From positions 13,787,501-13,851,500 of the forward strand of contig CM067556.1 in NCBI GenBank assembly GCA_034509755.1: a stretch of 64,000 nucleotides of DNA, written 5' to 3'. The position numbers were made by a program, and so were the translations under genes. Source of the DNA: Anisodus tanguticus (taxonomy: Eukaryota > Streptophyta > Magnoliopsida > Solanales > Solanaceae). This document shows positions 35,169-46,937 of the stretch, piece after piece (the first letter of the stretch is position 1; every line of letters starts with the position of its first letter). The notes under the pieces were generated by a model, which worked only from the letters and a program-made list of their open reading frames with translations, made no database searches and had not been told where the DNA came from.

Positions 35169-35819
35169 ATCCCCTCTTGAAAGAGATTTTGGCGCACTCA
35201 CATGGTGCCTTTTTCATTTCCAGCAATATTTCAGCGGATCGATGTTGCATAAGGAGAGGTAGCCTCAGCTTTGAACCTTCCATAGTTGAATACCATCGGA
35301 CGTACTTACTGTGCGGTGAATGTGATGTCTTGAACCGTCGGTGTTTAGTGTAAGCCAAGACAGTGGTACCAACACAACAAATTCCCTTACTCTCTTCTTC
35401 GTAATGTTTTGTCCTTTTTGGCCATGGACAACGTCTTGGATTCTTAAGTGCGTTCATTTTGAGGCGGCCCGTCCTCGTACTTAAATAGGTGGTCTCCTAC
35501 AAGGTATCCTGCTATACCCCACTTCACAAGTGTTAGGAACCATTAAAAGTTTCCCAAGAACCTAACCTCAACTGTTGAGGATCATTACAGTTTTGAAAAC
35601 TTAACCTTTACCCATATCCGCGATCGCACTTAACGTCTATCGCGGAATAGCTTTGGATTTGGTGTTTCTTTTCGAAATCACTATCCGAAGTGCTCATACT
35701 TCCACCGAAGCGATCAATCGAACCTTTACAACTTCGTTTTCCCATTGAACCAAATTACCGGGATCTCCGGTTCGTAAGGTTGGGTTACCACCGTATTGGT
35801 CCTTATATTTTGGGTTTTA

Positions 35820-36300
35820 AGCCCATTCCCTGACAGCAAGCCATCCGATCCTTGAGTAGGCCCTTTGTCAATGGGTCTGCTATATTATCCTTTGACTTGA
35901 TGTAATCAATGGGTATTATACCCGTGGTGATCAGTTGCCTAACGGTCTTATGCCTCCGTCGAATATGACGAGACTTGCCGTTGTACATAGTATTCCGTGC
36001 CCTTCCTAGAGCCGACTGACTGTCGCAGTGGATCATTACCGAAGGTACGGGTTTGTTCCAACACGGAACATCCTCTAAGAAGTCATGAAGCCACTCAACT
36101 TCTTCTCCTGCTTTGTCTAAAGCGATAAACTCTGATTCCATCGTGGATCGGGCGATGCAAGTTTGCTTAGAGGATTTCCAAGACACAGCCCCACCACCAA
36201 TTGTAAATATATACCCACTGGTGGACTTGGTGTTCTCTATATCAGATATCCAGTTTGCATCACTGTACCCTTCTAGTACAGCTGGATATCTCGAATAGTG
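35820..36300 (-). pseudogene. copia-3 RNase H remnant
   Basis: A continuous minus-strand frame carries the copia RNase H end: YPAVLEGYSDANWISD, CIARSTMESEFIALDKAGEE, SVMIHCDSQSALGRARN, MYNGKSRHIRRRHKTVRQ and DPLTKGLLKD. It is about 160 residues of an otherwise deleted polyprotein. Upstream the frame passes directly into LTR sequence, which marks the deletion junction near 36303. The retained part shows no internal stop. Confidence 0.85.
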
Positions 36301-36745
36301 CAACCCGAGAACCCGTGAACCCGGAACTCGGAACTCGGAACCGGAACCGGACCGGATAGGCGGGCGGCGGCGCGCGTATGGTCTTTCCTCGAACCGAAGC
36401 ACATCTAGGTCCTCCCTCCTTTAAACACATGGGATACCCCTTGGGGTCCCAAACCCCAAACCAATTTCGAGTCTTATATACACAACAATTCTTTCTTCCT
36501 CTACCGATGAGGGAGAATTGAACACAATACCACACTTTCCATGCTTCAAACACCTCACTTCGTGGACCAATATCTCTTTCATTTCTCAACGAAATTTGAC
36601 GATTCTTGGCCCTACGGTTATCTACGTACTTAGTAGATCATGCATGTGTGAAGAACCGGATTCTCCAACATACGTAACACTAGTGTTTAAGCCGTTAAAG
36701 TTGGTCGGTCGCAACTCCCGCCAAAGGCAAATTTTCAACAAAGCA

Positions 36746-37434
36746 AACATCAATTTATCTTAGAAGGCTAGTGAATTGATTGCAGACAAGCCGAAAAGCA
36801 GTTAATTATAGTTTAACACACTAATGAGTGTCAACCAAATCTTTTAAGCTAGTACTTAGGCAAATCCCCAAAAAGAAATTTTTAAAAATGGATGCCATTC
36901 ATTAACTAGGGGGAGACCCCCTTTATTTTAATTTTATGGTCCTGAATATCAATTGACAACAAAAAGCCCTTTTTGATATATAGACCTAAGTAGGGCCATT
37001 AATAGCAGCAGCAGCATCATTTATTGGTTAATATAAGAAATGTCATACAAAGCCTAATTTAATTAAGACCTAGTAGTAAGGTGCCTAGCTAGAAAGACAT
37101 AATCAAATCATGTTTACTTAGTGTCTTTTCTAATTTGAACAAACATAATGTTTTGTTGTTTCCTCTAGTAAAGGAAAAAGGGATTTCCCCACACTTCCTT
37201 TTCTATGTTTTTCTTGATAAGCAAGATGATGATTACTTCAGAGCGAAATTGATTGGTATTGCTCAGTCAAAACTTCAGTAGGTAGTCATTAAGTTCTTAG
37301 AAAATCGTACTTGAGACCGATACTTATACATGAAAGAAATAAAGAAAACTCAAAACTTGTGAAACAAGATTATACAATATCTAGATGGTCCAATATATTT
37401 TTGTTTCGTTTGTTGTTTGGGAAAGTCTCTAACC
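36746..37434. other. Intergenic sequence, no gene seen
   Basis: AT-rich DNA between copia-3 and the F-box/kelch pseudogene. No transposon ends or coding frames were recognised. Confidence 0.5.
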
Positions 37435-38386
37435 CTAATAGAGTCGGACAACACAACAATGACTACATAGCTCTCTTTCTCCTTCCTCTTGTATTGGTTC
37501 GAAGCTCTTCCATGCACCTCCTGTTGCTGACTTGTCAAATGAATATATCGTTGATATGGTTTTCGATGGATCATCGACCGTCCGATAACCTGCCAAGAAA
37601 TACAAACGTGTCCCAATTGGGGCCATTGTTAAGTATAGTCGCTGAATAGGTTGTCCCTTTTCTTGAAAGGGAAAAATATTCTTTTGTGAACCTTCAACCA
37701 TGTACCATATATTAAGTTTCCCATAATACACCTCAGCATGACCTTTCCAAGCATTAAGGCAATCTCCAGAGCTAAATAACCTACCACCAACCTCAACAAT
37801 TTGATTAGCTGGCACATCCAATTGCCACATCCCTGCCACGAGTTCCCATTGTCCCCTTGACATGTCATACAGCTCAGCCGAACAACCTCCACCTTGTACA
37901 AATCCACCAACCACCTGGATTTTTCCTTGCCACGTCACACCAACACATTTGCACCTTGACCTATTCATGTTTGGCAATAAAGTCCATTGACCATCATCAA
38001 CTAAGGGATTATAAACCTCAGATGATGAAGTACCTCTAGCACTACCTAACGTTGATTGCCCTCCAGCTACATAAATCTTATTGTCCTTTAACAACATATG
38101 CAAAATTGTAACGTGGTACATTAAGTGATGCACATTTTGACCATCGATTAGAATTAATTTCACAACGAAACACCGATGATAATACATCGATGTCACTATA
38201 GAAAAACTCATCGCTTCCATATTGAGCGTTTTGAGTTCTCTTTTTTTTTTTTATAGAGTCGACCACCAATAATATAAATTGAATTTGAGACCGAGACCAT
38301 AGCGAAGTCCTTGAGTATATGATTCTCGGGCAAATCAGGGATTGAAGTAACATAACTAATAGAATATTTTTCAAATATTCTTTCAT
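37435..38386 (-). pseudogene. F-box/kelch-repeat protein pseudogene (kelch part)
   Basis: The minus strand encodes successive kelch-type blades: NSIYIIGGRLY, KIYVAGGQSTLGSARGTSS, KIQVVGGFVQGGGCSAELYD, IVEVGGRLFSSGDCLNAWKG and RLYFLAGYRTVDDP, ending CSHCCVVRLY. Such proteins are usually substrate receptors of SCF ubiquitin ligases. The blades lie in at least three frames. An extra G near 38086 separates NVPRYNFAYVVK from DNKIYVAGG, and an A-run near 38245-38255 breaks the first blade. The N-terminal F-box is missing; instead, a copia fragment begins just upstream of 38395. From 38080 to 37435 the frame is open. It is a truncated, frameshifted relic of an F-box/kelch gene of the At1g16250-like kind (the subfamily is inferred). 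Confidence 0.75.
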
Positions 38387-38394
38387 TAATTATA

Positions 38395-38765
38395 TATCTC
38401 TTATTTTAGGTAGAATTATATTCCCATGGTAATTAGGTCTCCTATTTTAGGTAGAATTATATTTTCTATTGTAATTAGATTGATTAGTTACATAGTTTAA
38501 ATATTCTTGTACTACTATATATATTGTACATTATTGATGAATACAATCAAGGAACATATTCCTTTATGGTATCAGTAGTCTAAAAATATCTCCACCGCCG
38601 CAGACCACAGCTCTCAGCCGTCACCCCCACGGAACCTAGTGTTTTTTTCAGCTCTCTCCATTCTCCTCCTAAATTTCATCTTTCATGGCTGACAAAACCA
38701 AATTTCATCCTGCACTTTCACTAAACAACATCAAAAACTTTGGTATGCATCCAAACTCTGAAAAA
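38395..38765 (+). mobile_element. copia fragment: LTR end, primer-binding site and gag start
   Basis: A repeated TTTTAGGTAGAATTATATT segment leads into TTCTTGTACTACTATATATA and an LTR-like end. Then come TATGGTATCAGTAG, like a copia primer-binding site, and the start codon at about 38684 of MADKTKFHPALSLNNIKNF, similar to the copia-4 gag start (FHPALTISNIKN). The element stops there. It may have helped truncate the kelch gene. Confidence 0.6.
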
Positions 38766-38947
38766 AGTTAGGAAAAGGTAAAGGGAGCAAATCCAAATGA
38801 GATACTCTTTTTATGTACCAATAAATCAGACTAGAAATAGGAGTAAATTACATCATATGCGAATCTAGCAACATTAATGTAGTTGTCGAGCCCAGCATGA
38901 ATTCGGTGCTTTACATATTTTATATTATTACACTTTGCTCTATTATC

Positions 38948-39219
38948 AAGAAACAACTCCTTTCTGTCCGCTTGGGCAGCTCAATTGGTTTCAAGGGGGA
39001 TATTTGGAGCAAAGACCAAGGATCGAATCCCGTCAGCGGCAGTGTGGGGGTTTCTTCTTGAAATAAAGGAGGGCCCCTTGTGCGCAGCGTGGTAGTGGTC
39101 TAACCTTTGAAATCAATTGAGTCACCATGATTTACCTCCTTCACAGACCTGTCGGACCGGGGTGTGGGGGCTCCTGGGGTGGGAGATTCCACCTTGGAGC
39201 AAAGAAACAACTCCTTTCT
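38948..39219 (+). mobile_element. tRNA-derived SINE with exact 18-bp target duplication
   Basis: AAGAAACAACTCCTTTCT occurs at 38948-38965 and, without mismatch, at 39202-39219. The 236-bp insert starts GTCCGCTTGGGCAGCTCAAT (A-box-like) and has a B-box-like GGATCGAATCCCG about 55 nt on. A GC-rich body follows (GACCTGTCGGACCGGGGTG). There is no poly(A) tail. Size, boxes and long duplication identify a SINE; the family name is not certain. Confidence 0.8.
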
Positions 39220-39866
39220 TTACTAGTATTAGTACATAGTAGTAATATTTTTCTTGTTTTTCTTTTACTATTCAATGAAGATCTTCTTTTATCTTCTTTA
39301 CGCTTGCAAGCCTACAAATATGAACACAACTATGTTTTCGAGGAACATGAGTTCATTAACTAAGAGTTCTGAATTGAAAGTATAATGCGCCAGTTCGAAT
39401 ATATATAAAATATAGTACTAGTATCAATTAATTAACTACGTGGGAGACCAAAACGAAAACAATAAATACACTATTATGTGTTTGCACTGATCCCATAGCT
39501 CTATCTCTCAACTCCCAACTCCAAACAGGCATAACCAAAGATCAGTGCAAAATCTGAAAGCATCGGTGCATTTTTCATTTTTTTTCATATACATTTACTA
39601 ATAAATAAAGAAAATCAATCCATTTTTCTTGTAATTCTAAACCATATTATGATATATGGAAGTATTTTTAGAAGTTGGTAAAAACTAAATTCTACCACGC
39701 ACAAGCACAATTACTTTCTGAAACCAAACCTAAAACCAATTTATAAAAAAAACAAGCCCAAAATCAAAGCCGGACTCCATCTAAATACCTGAAAACAACA
39801 ATTGCGACTCAACACAATCCGATTTTGAGGACAATATCACCATCGATCTTGATAGGATAGTAAGTG

Positions 39867-40170
39867 CCCCTCCATCCTTAACCAGAAGTTTTCGGTTCGA
39901 GGTACCCTCAGGGTTCTGAGGATAAAAATGTTAGTGGGCTGAAATAATCCAATTGGGCCCAGCTACTTTTCGTTGTGAAAAGCACTCCCCGAAATCAATG
40001 TGGCCCATTTGAGTAAAATGGGCCCTTCCATCCTTACTCAAGTTTTCGGTACCCTCAAAGTGGGTTATGAGGATAAAAAGTTAGTGGGCTGAAATAATCC
40101 AATAGGGCCCATCTACTTTTCGTTGTGCAAAGCACTCCCCGAAATCAATGTGGCCCATTTGAGTAAAATG
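39867..40170. repeat. Two-copy tandem repeat (about 150 bp unit)
   Basis: 39867-40020 and 40021-40170 share long identical stretches, including GTTAGTGGGCTGAAATAATC, CTACTTTTCGTTGTG and GTGGCCCATTTGAGTAAAAT. They differ by a few indels. This is intergenic; no function is visible. Confidence 0.75.
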
Positions 40171-40813
40171 CCAAAACTGGGCAAAGCACTCAACTAGAAT
40201 CTCACTTTTCCTTTTTCGTCTGAAAAATAAATATTTATTTTTTTCATAGGAATTTGTTACATAAATTTAAAAAATAAAATCTATCACGATTTTAAAGAAG
40301 TAAAAGACAGAATAATAATATAAGGGAGAGAATGTCTATTGCTCAAAGTTGAGGGGAAAGGGGGGAGTGGGGGAGGGGTTGATTTTTAAAGCAAAGCTGG
40401 GGATGTAAATGATTTTCACCCATTTTAAATCGAATGCTACCTAAAAAACAGAGGTATCAAGTGGTGTATTAAATAAGCTGCATGTACAACCAAATTCACA
40501 AGTTGTTGATGGATTAAGTATTGGTAAAGAATCACACAAATTCCAAAATTTCTAAACACAACATTTATGAAAGCACAAACGGATTCAAGGATTGTGTAAC
40601 CATGACTAGGATAGGAGGGTATAACTAGGTCTGTGTACATTGAATTAACTGCACATCCTGCTGCCATTCTAACGCATGCCTAAGAAACCATAAATTTCAA
40701 CGAAAATGAATCAACCAGCAACAAGTGGTTTAAAGAAAAAGAGTACAAGGTCTTCTTGCATTAGCTCTATTCAAGGATGCAATGTGAATCGTGAAGGGAA
40801 CTTGGATCGTATT
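40171..40813. other. 3' flank of the GID8-like gene
   Basis: AT-rich sequence that probably includes the 3' untranslated region of the minus-strand gene ending at 40814. No other gene was recognised. Confidence 0.4.
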
Positions 40814-42261
40814 TTAGACAGCAGGATCTTCAAGTGATGCAGTCGACAGATTGGTTATGCGAGGGTAAAAAGCTTTTTCATCAAGCTGGCTCTGTGCCCA
40901 TATCAACATCTTCAATAGGCTTGGAAGCTTTGGATCTGTTGCATAATCAAAGACGAATCACAAAAACAGCTTTTAATATCATGATCATCTTTAAATAAAT
41001 GTTCAATGCTCAAATTAAATATAAGCTCTCCCCGCAGAACTGCGTGGAGACATATCAAATTAAATGTTCAATGACTTTGGCTGGTGAGCATTGCCGCATT
41101 TACCTCGCGTGCGGTCTTTAGGCGCTGTGATACATCTAGAAGCTCTCCAACCGGGCAGTTAGATACATCTTCGAAAGCTAATAATGCAACAGTCTTCTTC
41201 AAATCTTCTAAGAAGGTTTGCTGTAGAGTTATCATAATTTAGTTAACAGAAAAACCATGGAAACACTCCCCCAGTCAACAGGTTTTAACGTCCAGAAAAT
41301 ATGTTCAGCCAGAAAAGACTTGAGATTCAGATGGCATATGAAATTAAACCGTGAGTTAGATTGAAGACTTGCTTTTCTCCTTCCATAATGTAGATTGAGT
41401 GAAGATGTATGTTGCATTGTAAAGAAGAAACTTACGGAAATTACACAGTATTTAAAGACGAATAATTATGTTTTCTTCTCCCCTTGGAGCCAGTTCCTCT
41501 TGAGCAAACTCCAGAGCTTCTTCAACCTTTCCATTCCTTATCAACTCTATCAGCCTTTGCTGTTGGAGATGGAAAAAGAGTTGGGGATTTGTATCTAATA
41601 TCTGCATCCAAGAAGGTAAATTACAATACAATCAACTCAAACTACCTAAAAATCAGTACTCATTTGCAATAACCTTCTAAGTATCAAGATTTTCTAGGGT
41701 GTTGAGCTCAGATCACAAGAGAAAAGATACTAGAGACAAAGGCAAGGCATACGTGTCCATGTGAAAGAAATAGGATCAGTTTAATCCAAGAATATAATGG
41801 ATTTGTTAAAGATGGAAACAACTAGGTAACATGTCCATGTCCAGTTGCCATTCAATTTCTTTTCTGGTTCAAACAATTTAGTAACTAACTCAACTTCTGA
41901 AAATGATTAATGATATGTTATGGGAAAAAGATAGACATCAAACTACTTTGCTCAACAATTGGACTTCTATATAAAGCTTTAAAAGAAGGTAAATCTTATG
42001 GATCTCCTCTTCAATTTCCACTAATTGTAAAGATAACGTCTCTCATTTCAGCTTTTCATTTATAATGAAGAGGTTTATAAGTTTTGTCTAAGAATAATAT
42101 TTCTTTGTCACCACATTCTGCTGCTGATGCTGATGTTGATGTTAATGATGTTTTACAGACAATATGTTTCAGTATTAGTACCCATAGCACTAGAACCAAA
42201 TACTTTTTCCAATGCATAATGATAGATTGCTGTTATTGTTGATCTCACAAATCCCTTTATT

Positions 42262-42448
42262 CAGTGGCGGAGCTAGAAGCCGACATACGGGTTCGACCGA
42301 ACTCAATAGCTTTAGTTCAAAATCTGTATTTGTACTACAAATTCACTAATTATGTGCAAAAAGTTTGTTCAAAACCCAGTAACTAACATCTTATATGGCT
42401 ATCCTAGAATTTAGAACCCATAAAGTTCAAATCCTGGCTCCGCCTCTG
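42262..42448. mobile_element. hAT-type MITE
   Basis: Inverted ends CAGTGGCGGAGCTAG and (other strand) CAGAGGCGGAGCCAG, flanked by 8-bp near-repeats CCTTTATT (42254-42261) and CCTTTATG (42449-42456). The 187-bp length and 8-bp duplication fit hAT. Confidence 0.8.
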
Positions 42449-43032
42449 CCTTTATGTGGAGAAATTTCTTAAGAAACAAACAAGGAAGAGTTAAGGCCTT
42501 CTTGTTTTCCTTACAAATCGAAACATCTTAATTCTAAGCTCTTCTTAAATATCAAAAGATCATATTGTAGAAAAAAATTGCTGGTTAAGTTTCTGGTTAT
42601 ATCAAATAGTGGTGCTAAGGAAGAACAAGAAAGGGCTAAATAAGGAAAAGATTGGTAAAGTTAAAAGTTTGTTTTAAAATTTCCAGAAATGGCATTTTTC
42701 ACGGCAGATACCTGTCGTAGGATTTCAATTGACCACTTATTTTGAGAAATTTCAGTTATACATCTATTACTTCAACACTTTGGACCACTGAATGTATGGT
42801 AATTGTAGTAATCTTATATTCTGGCGACTATAGCACTATGCATGATGGGTCCACTTCCTGTTGTGTCTTAGGTCCCATAATTAAGCATTATTATGAATAA
42901 ATGGTCTTTATTTACTAAGCAAGATAATTCTTGCAATGACTAAAAAGCTTAATGTAAGGTATCGGAGTCAACCTGAATTATAGACGAGTTAAGCTCAACC
43001 AATACTTTACTAAGTCTAGGCAACTGGACTCT

Positions 43033-43150
43033 ATGATGCTCGGACTCTCCAAAAATGTCACCTTACCCGTGTCAGATTCTCCAAAAATTCACTACTACTT
43101 GAGGATCGACACGCACCCCTGACAACATTTTTGGAGAGTTCGAGCATCAT
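43033..43150. repeat. Foldback repeat with near-perfect 26-bp arms
   Basis: ATGATGCTCGGACTCTCCAA (43033) is matched in inverse at 43125-43150 with one mismatch over 26 bp, around a 67-bp loop. No target duplication was found. It lies about 325 bp upstream of the subtilase relic start codon. Confidence 0.8.
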
Positions 43151-43414
43151 ATCAGAGTAGGGCTCTGGTCACCTAGGATAGCAACGGGCAGAGTAAAGCT
43201 CAAGCTAGTCTGAGCCGAGTCCCAGACGGCTCAAGCTTAAATACCACTAAAGTAATTTTTTAAGATAGCTGGTTAAGATAGAAGAAGGTGATAAATTAAA
43301 CTTGTTGCCAGTTTTCAGTAATATGCCAGTTTGGCACAAAGTGAAATATAGACATAGTGATGATGCGTAAAATGGCAGTAAAGAAATTATTTGGCTTCAT
43401 AACACCTCTCCTTC

Positions 43415-43422
43415 TATATAAG
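43415..43422 (+). promoter_or_regulatory. TATA box of the subtilase pseudogene
   Basis: TATATAAG lies 60 bp upstream of the ATG at 43475, at a normal distance for a plant gene with a short leader. It shows that the copy arrived with its own promoter region rather than as a processed fragment. Confidence 0.45.
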
Positions 43423-43474
43423 TAAAACATCAAGTTTAAGAAATTATCCCCTCCTCCATTCATTGCTCAGAAAT

Positions 43475-45731
43475 ATGGCTAATCCTAGAAACATGTATCT
43501 TTGCTTCTTTGCCATCTTAACTCTTCTACTTCCATCAACAATGGCTCAGTCAGAAACGTATATCATCCATATGGATTCATCAGCCATGCCAAAAGTTTTT
43601 CCTAGCCACCATGCTTGGTACTTGGCCACTCTTGCTTCTGTATTAGACAGCTCAAGTAGCAGAAACTCTCTGATGCAATACATGGTTTCAGTGCAAGTCT
43701 TTCTCCTTCTGAGCACGAAGTCATCAAAAATTCTCCAGGCTATGTTTCTTCAGTGAAGGACATGACAGTAAAACTTCATACGAGCCACACGTCCTACTTC
43801 CTTGGTCTCAACTCAATGTCTGGTGCATGGCCAAAGTCAGACTATGGCAAAGGTGTTATCATTGGTGTAGTTGATTCAGGGGTTTGGCCAGAGAGTAAAA
43901 GCTACAATGATGATGGGATGAGTCAGGTTCCATCAAAATGGAAAGGACCATGTGTAAGAGGCACTCAGTTTAATTCTTCTTTGTGCAACAAAAAACTCAT
44001 CGGAGCTCGTTACTTCAACAAAGGCTACTTGCTAAAGTGAAATTTTTTACCATCACAATGAATTCTTCCCGTGATACAGAAGGACAATGAACTCACACTT
44101 CCTCTACTGCTACGGGAAATCTTGTAGAGGGCGTATCTTACTTTGACTATGACCCTGGCGCTACTATAGGCATGGCGCCAAAGGCTCATGTGGCCGTGTA
44201 CAAGGCTTTCTGGGATGGATTTGCAGTCTAATCTGATATTCTGGCTGCACTTGATCAGGCAATTATGGATTGCGTGGATGTCTTATCCATGTCATTCGGC
44301 TACAACATCCAACCTCCACTATATGATGATACTGCTGCTATTGCTACATTTTCAGCAATGGAGAAAGGTATATTTGTTTCCGCCTCAGCAGGAAATAGCA
44401 GGCCTTACAGTCAATCTAATGAGGCACCTTGGATTCTCACTGTTGCTGCCAGCACAGTTAATCGTGACCATATCAGGAAATTAACTCTTGGTAATGGAGT
44501 TTCAATCAATGGTTTATCTCTCTACCCTGGGAATTCCAGTTTAAGCGATACCTCTATTGTCTTTCTTAACACATGCTCAGATAAGAAGGAATTTCAAAAC
44601 GTCATGGACAAATTTGTTGTCTGCCTTGACAAAAACAGGTCAATTAAGGAACAAGTTGACAATGTGAGACATTCAAAAGCTGCTGGTGGTATCTTCATAA
44701 CCAATGACATTGTCACACACTTGGAAAGATACCTCAAAACAGAATTCTCAGCTGTGTTTTTGAGTCTCCAATATGGTGATGGAGTTTTGAAGTACATCAA
44801 CTCCAGCTCCATGCCAAAAGCAAGGATTGGACTCCATGAGACATTAATTGGTGTCAAATCAGCACCAGCAGTAGCACATTTTAGTTCGAGGGGACCATCA
44901 ACGACCTGCCCCTCCATCCTCAAACCCGACCTAACAGCTCCTGGTGACTTAATACTAGCTTCATGGCCTCCAACATCACCAGTGAGCAACGAAGGTAAAC
45001 TTTACAATATCTTCAACATTATATCTGGTACATCAATGTCATGTCCACATGCTACTGGTGTAGCTGCACTTCTGAAAGGGGTGCACTCTGAATGGAGCCC
45101 TGCTGCCATCCGATCAGCCATGATGACTACAGCATATGTGTTGGACAACACACAGAGCCCCATCCAAGACATAGGTCAAGAGAATGCTGCTGCCACATTG
45201 CTTGCTATAGGAGCTGGCCATATCGATCCTAATAAGGCAATAGATCCTGGACTCATCTATGACATAACTCCACAAGATTACATTAATCTTCTTTGTGCTC
45301 TAAATCTCACATCGGAACAGATAAAAACCATCACTAGGTCCTCTTATATTTGCTCCAGCCCATCATTGGACCTAAACTATCCATCTTTCACTGGCTATTT
45401 TAATAGTAACAGCAGCGAGTCGGATCCTACAAGGATACAGGAATTCCAGAGGACAGTCACTAATGTAGGAGATGGTGTGTCAGAATATACAGCAATGCTG
45501 ACTCCAATGCCTGGATTTAAAGTTAGCGTTGTTCCTGAAAAGTTGGTTTTCAAAGAGAAGTATGAAAAGCAAAGCTACAAGCTGAGGATAGAAGGTCCAA
45601 CACTAATGAATGATTCTCTGGTTCATGGTTCTGTATGCTGGGTGGAAAAGGGAGGTAAATATGTGGTGAGGAGTCCCATTGTTGCCACAAGTCTAAAGGT
45701 TGATCCTTTTTCAGGACACACTGAGTACTGA
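43475..45731 (+). pseudogene. Subtilisin-like serine protease (SBT1-type) pseudogene, intronless
   Basis: Order of parts: a signal peptide (MANPRNMYLCFFAILTLLLP, cut likely near AQSE), an inhibitor I9 prodomain (TYIIHMDSSAMPK), and the catalytic domain with Asp in IIGVVDSGVWPES (about 43860). The protease-associated insert follows, with Ser in GTSMSCPHATGVAALLK (about 45030), a fibronectin-III-like tail (LNYPSF, RTVTNVGDG) and the end TGA at 45729. About 750 residues would be normal for an apoplastic plant subtilase. Breaks: a small deletion with frameshift near 43672, a frameshift and stop near 44036, and the HGTH motif changed to Q-stop-T-H near 44089, removing the catalytic His. Another stop lies near 44230. 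From 44265 to the end the frame is open for 488 codons. It is clearly dead as a protease. Confidence 0.9.
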
Positions 45732-46601
45732 ATACACACTAAGTTGTATTCCGAGAATATGATATGCAAAATACATACTTGTGAAGTATAATAATATGGT
45801 TCACAATATTATTGCCATGTCAGTTATAAAAGAGTTTTCAGGTTGATGAAATAAAAGTTTCTGTGACAATTACTTGAGTTTCTCAATCAATCTAGCTTGT
45901 CAAAACACCTAGTTGATATATTATAAACTTAAAAGAGTATAGAATAAGAGACTTTGTATTAAATGTTGAGGCCACTATCTATCCAAGACAATGGGCCTGA
46001 ATAGCAGTCCCCAAAGGAGGGGAAATCCTGCTAAGAAATGGTCGTGTAGTCGCGTTGAGTGCAATAAAATATAGGCAAGTCGTTTCGTGTTGTATCACCT
46101 AAGAAAATTATGTCTCCCTGAAATTATTCAATTGAAAGAGAACTGCTGCAGTTCTGCAAATGAGTAACCAAATAACAGTCCCCTAAGGAGAAAAAATCCT
46201 GCTAATGGTGTTGTTGATCAGACTCACTAAATGTCGAGAGTTGGGAATAAAATTGTGCTAACAAATAAATTTTACAGAGTTTGCTTGAATGGAACCATTA
46301 ACCATCAGAAATTTACTAGGAATGAAATATCATCGATCAATGATGATTTCAATTTTGTGACAAGGAGGACTAGTTATTTAAAAAAACTAAAACACCTATT
46401 TAACCAAAAGCATTGCAAGCTTTCTTCAAAATTAAGTACAAATCCAAATAAAAAAAGCATTAAATCATCACTAGAAACCCCTTCAGCACAGAACAATAAA
46501 CCAAAGAAAGAAAATCCAACATCATTTTGATTCTTCGGAACATCTCTGATCAGATATCAGTTACGGGGGTGATTAATATTGGCTACATAGAAGCAACATT
46601 A
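45732..46601. other. 3' flank of the subtilase relic
   Basis: CAGTCCCC(A/T)AAGGAG...AATCCTGCTAA occurs twice (about 45999-46037 and 46166-46205), a short direct repeat. A Lys-rich open frame at 46231-46530 resembles nothing known and is probably chance. Confidence 0.4.
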
Positions 46602-46937
46602 GGGGTGTGTTCGGTACGGAGGAAAACATTTTTCAGAAAATATTTTCCAATTTTCTCATGTTCGGTTAGTTAAAAATTATTGTTTCTTACCCCCCCCCCC
46701 CCAACCACCCCCACCCCACCCCCCAAATTTCTATTTCATATATTTTCTTTTGTTTTTATGAAAAATTTATAAAAATGGAAAAACTCACCCTGGGTGGGTA
46801 TTTTTCGAAAAATGTTTTCCCCTAACCAACCGAACATGAGAAAATAAGTAAGAAATTTACTTATTTTCCAAGAACACATTTTTCAGGAAAACAGTTTCCA
46901 TGGAAAACATTTTTCTCCGTACCAAACACACCCTTAG
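46599..46937. mobile_element. Tourist-like MITE (PIF/Harbinger type)
   Basis: Inverted ends GGGTGTGTTCGGTACGGAG and (other strand) GGGTGTGTTTGGTACGGAG, flanked by TTA (or TTAG) on both sides, fit Tourist elements. The arms extend through GAAAACATTTTTC. The interior contains a C-rich run (46690-46725) that may be unstable or misassembled. Confidence 0.8.

Larger units (their letters stand above)
33967..36740 (-). mobile_element. Ty1/copia deletion derivative, copia-3
   Basis: The target duplication AAGCA is intact on both sides (33962-33966 and 36741-36745), so these are the true ends of one insertion. From left to right it has a complete 3' LTR (33967-35168), the purine tract (minus strand TCTCTTTCAAGAGGGGAT), about 630 bp of non-coding tail, and an RNase H end (about 36300-35820). 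That runs straight into the second half of the 5' LTR (about 36303-36740). Everything from gag to mid-RNase H and the outer half of the 5' LTR is gone. It is the same family as copia-5. Confidence 0.88.

Noticed and set aside
34946..35353. A 135-codon plus-strand frame, also present at 36518-36763 and 61263-61523.
   Set aside because: It lies antisense in the copia-3/copia-5 LTR and tail. Its recurrence is explained by the repeat, not by a separate gene.
41000..41070. A separate mini-insertion in the GID8-like intron, suggested by CATTGAACATTTA repeated around about 50 bp.
   Set aside because: The repeat could be a target duplication, but no terminal repeats were seen, and removing the insert does not restore the exon frame.
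46231..46530. A 99-codon Lys/Ser/Asn-rich plus-strand frame starting with ATG.
   Set aside because: It has low-complexity composition in AT-rich DNA, no recognisable family and no promoter or splice context.
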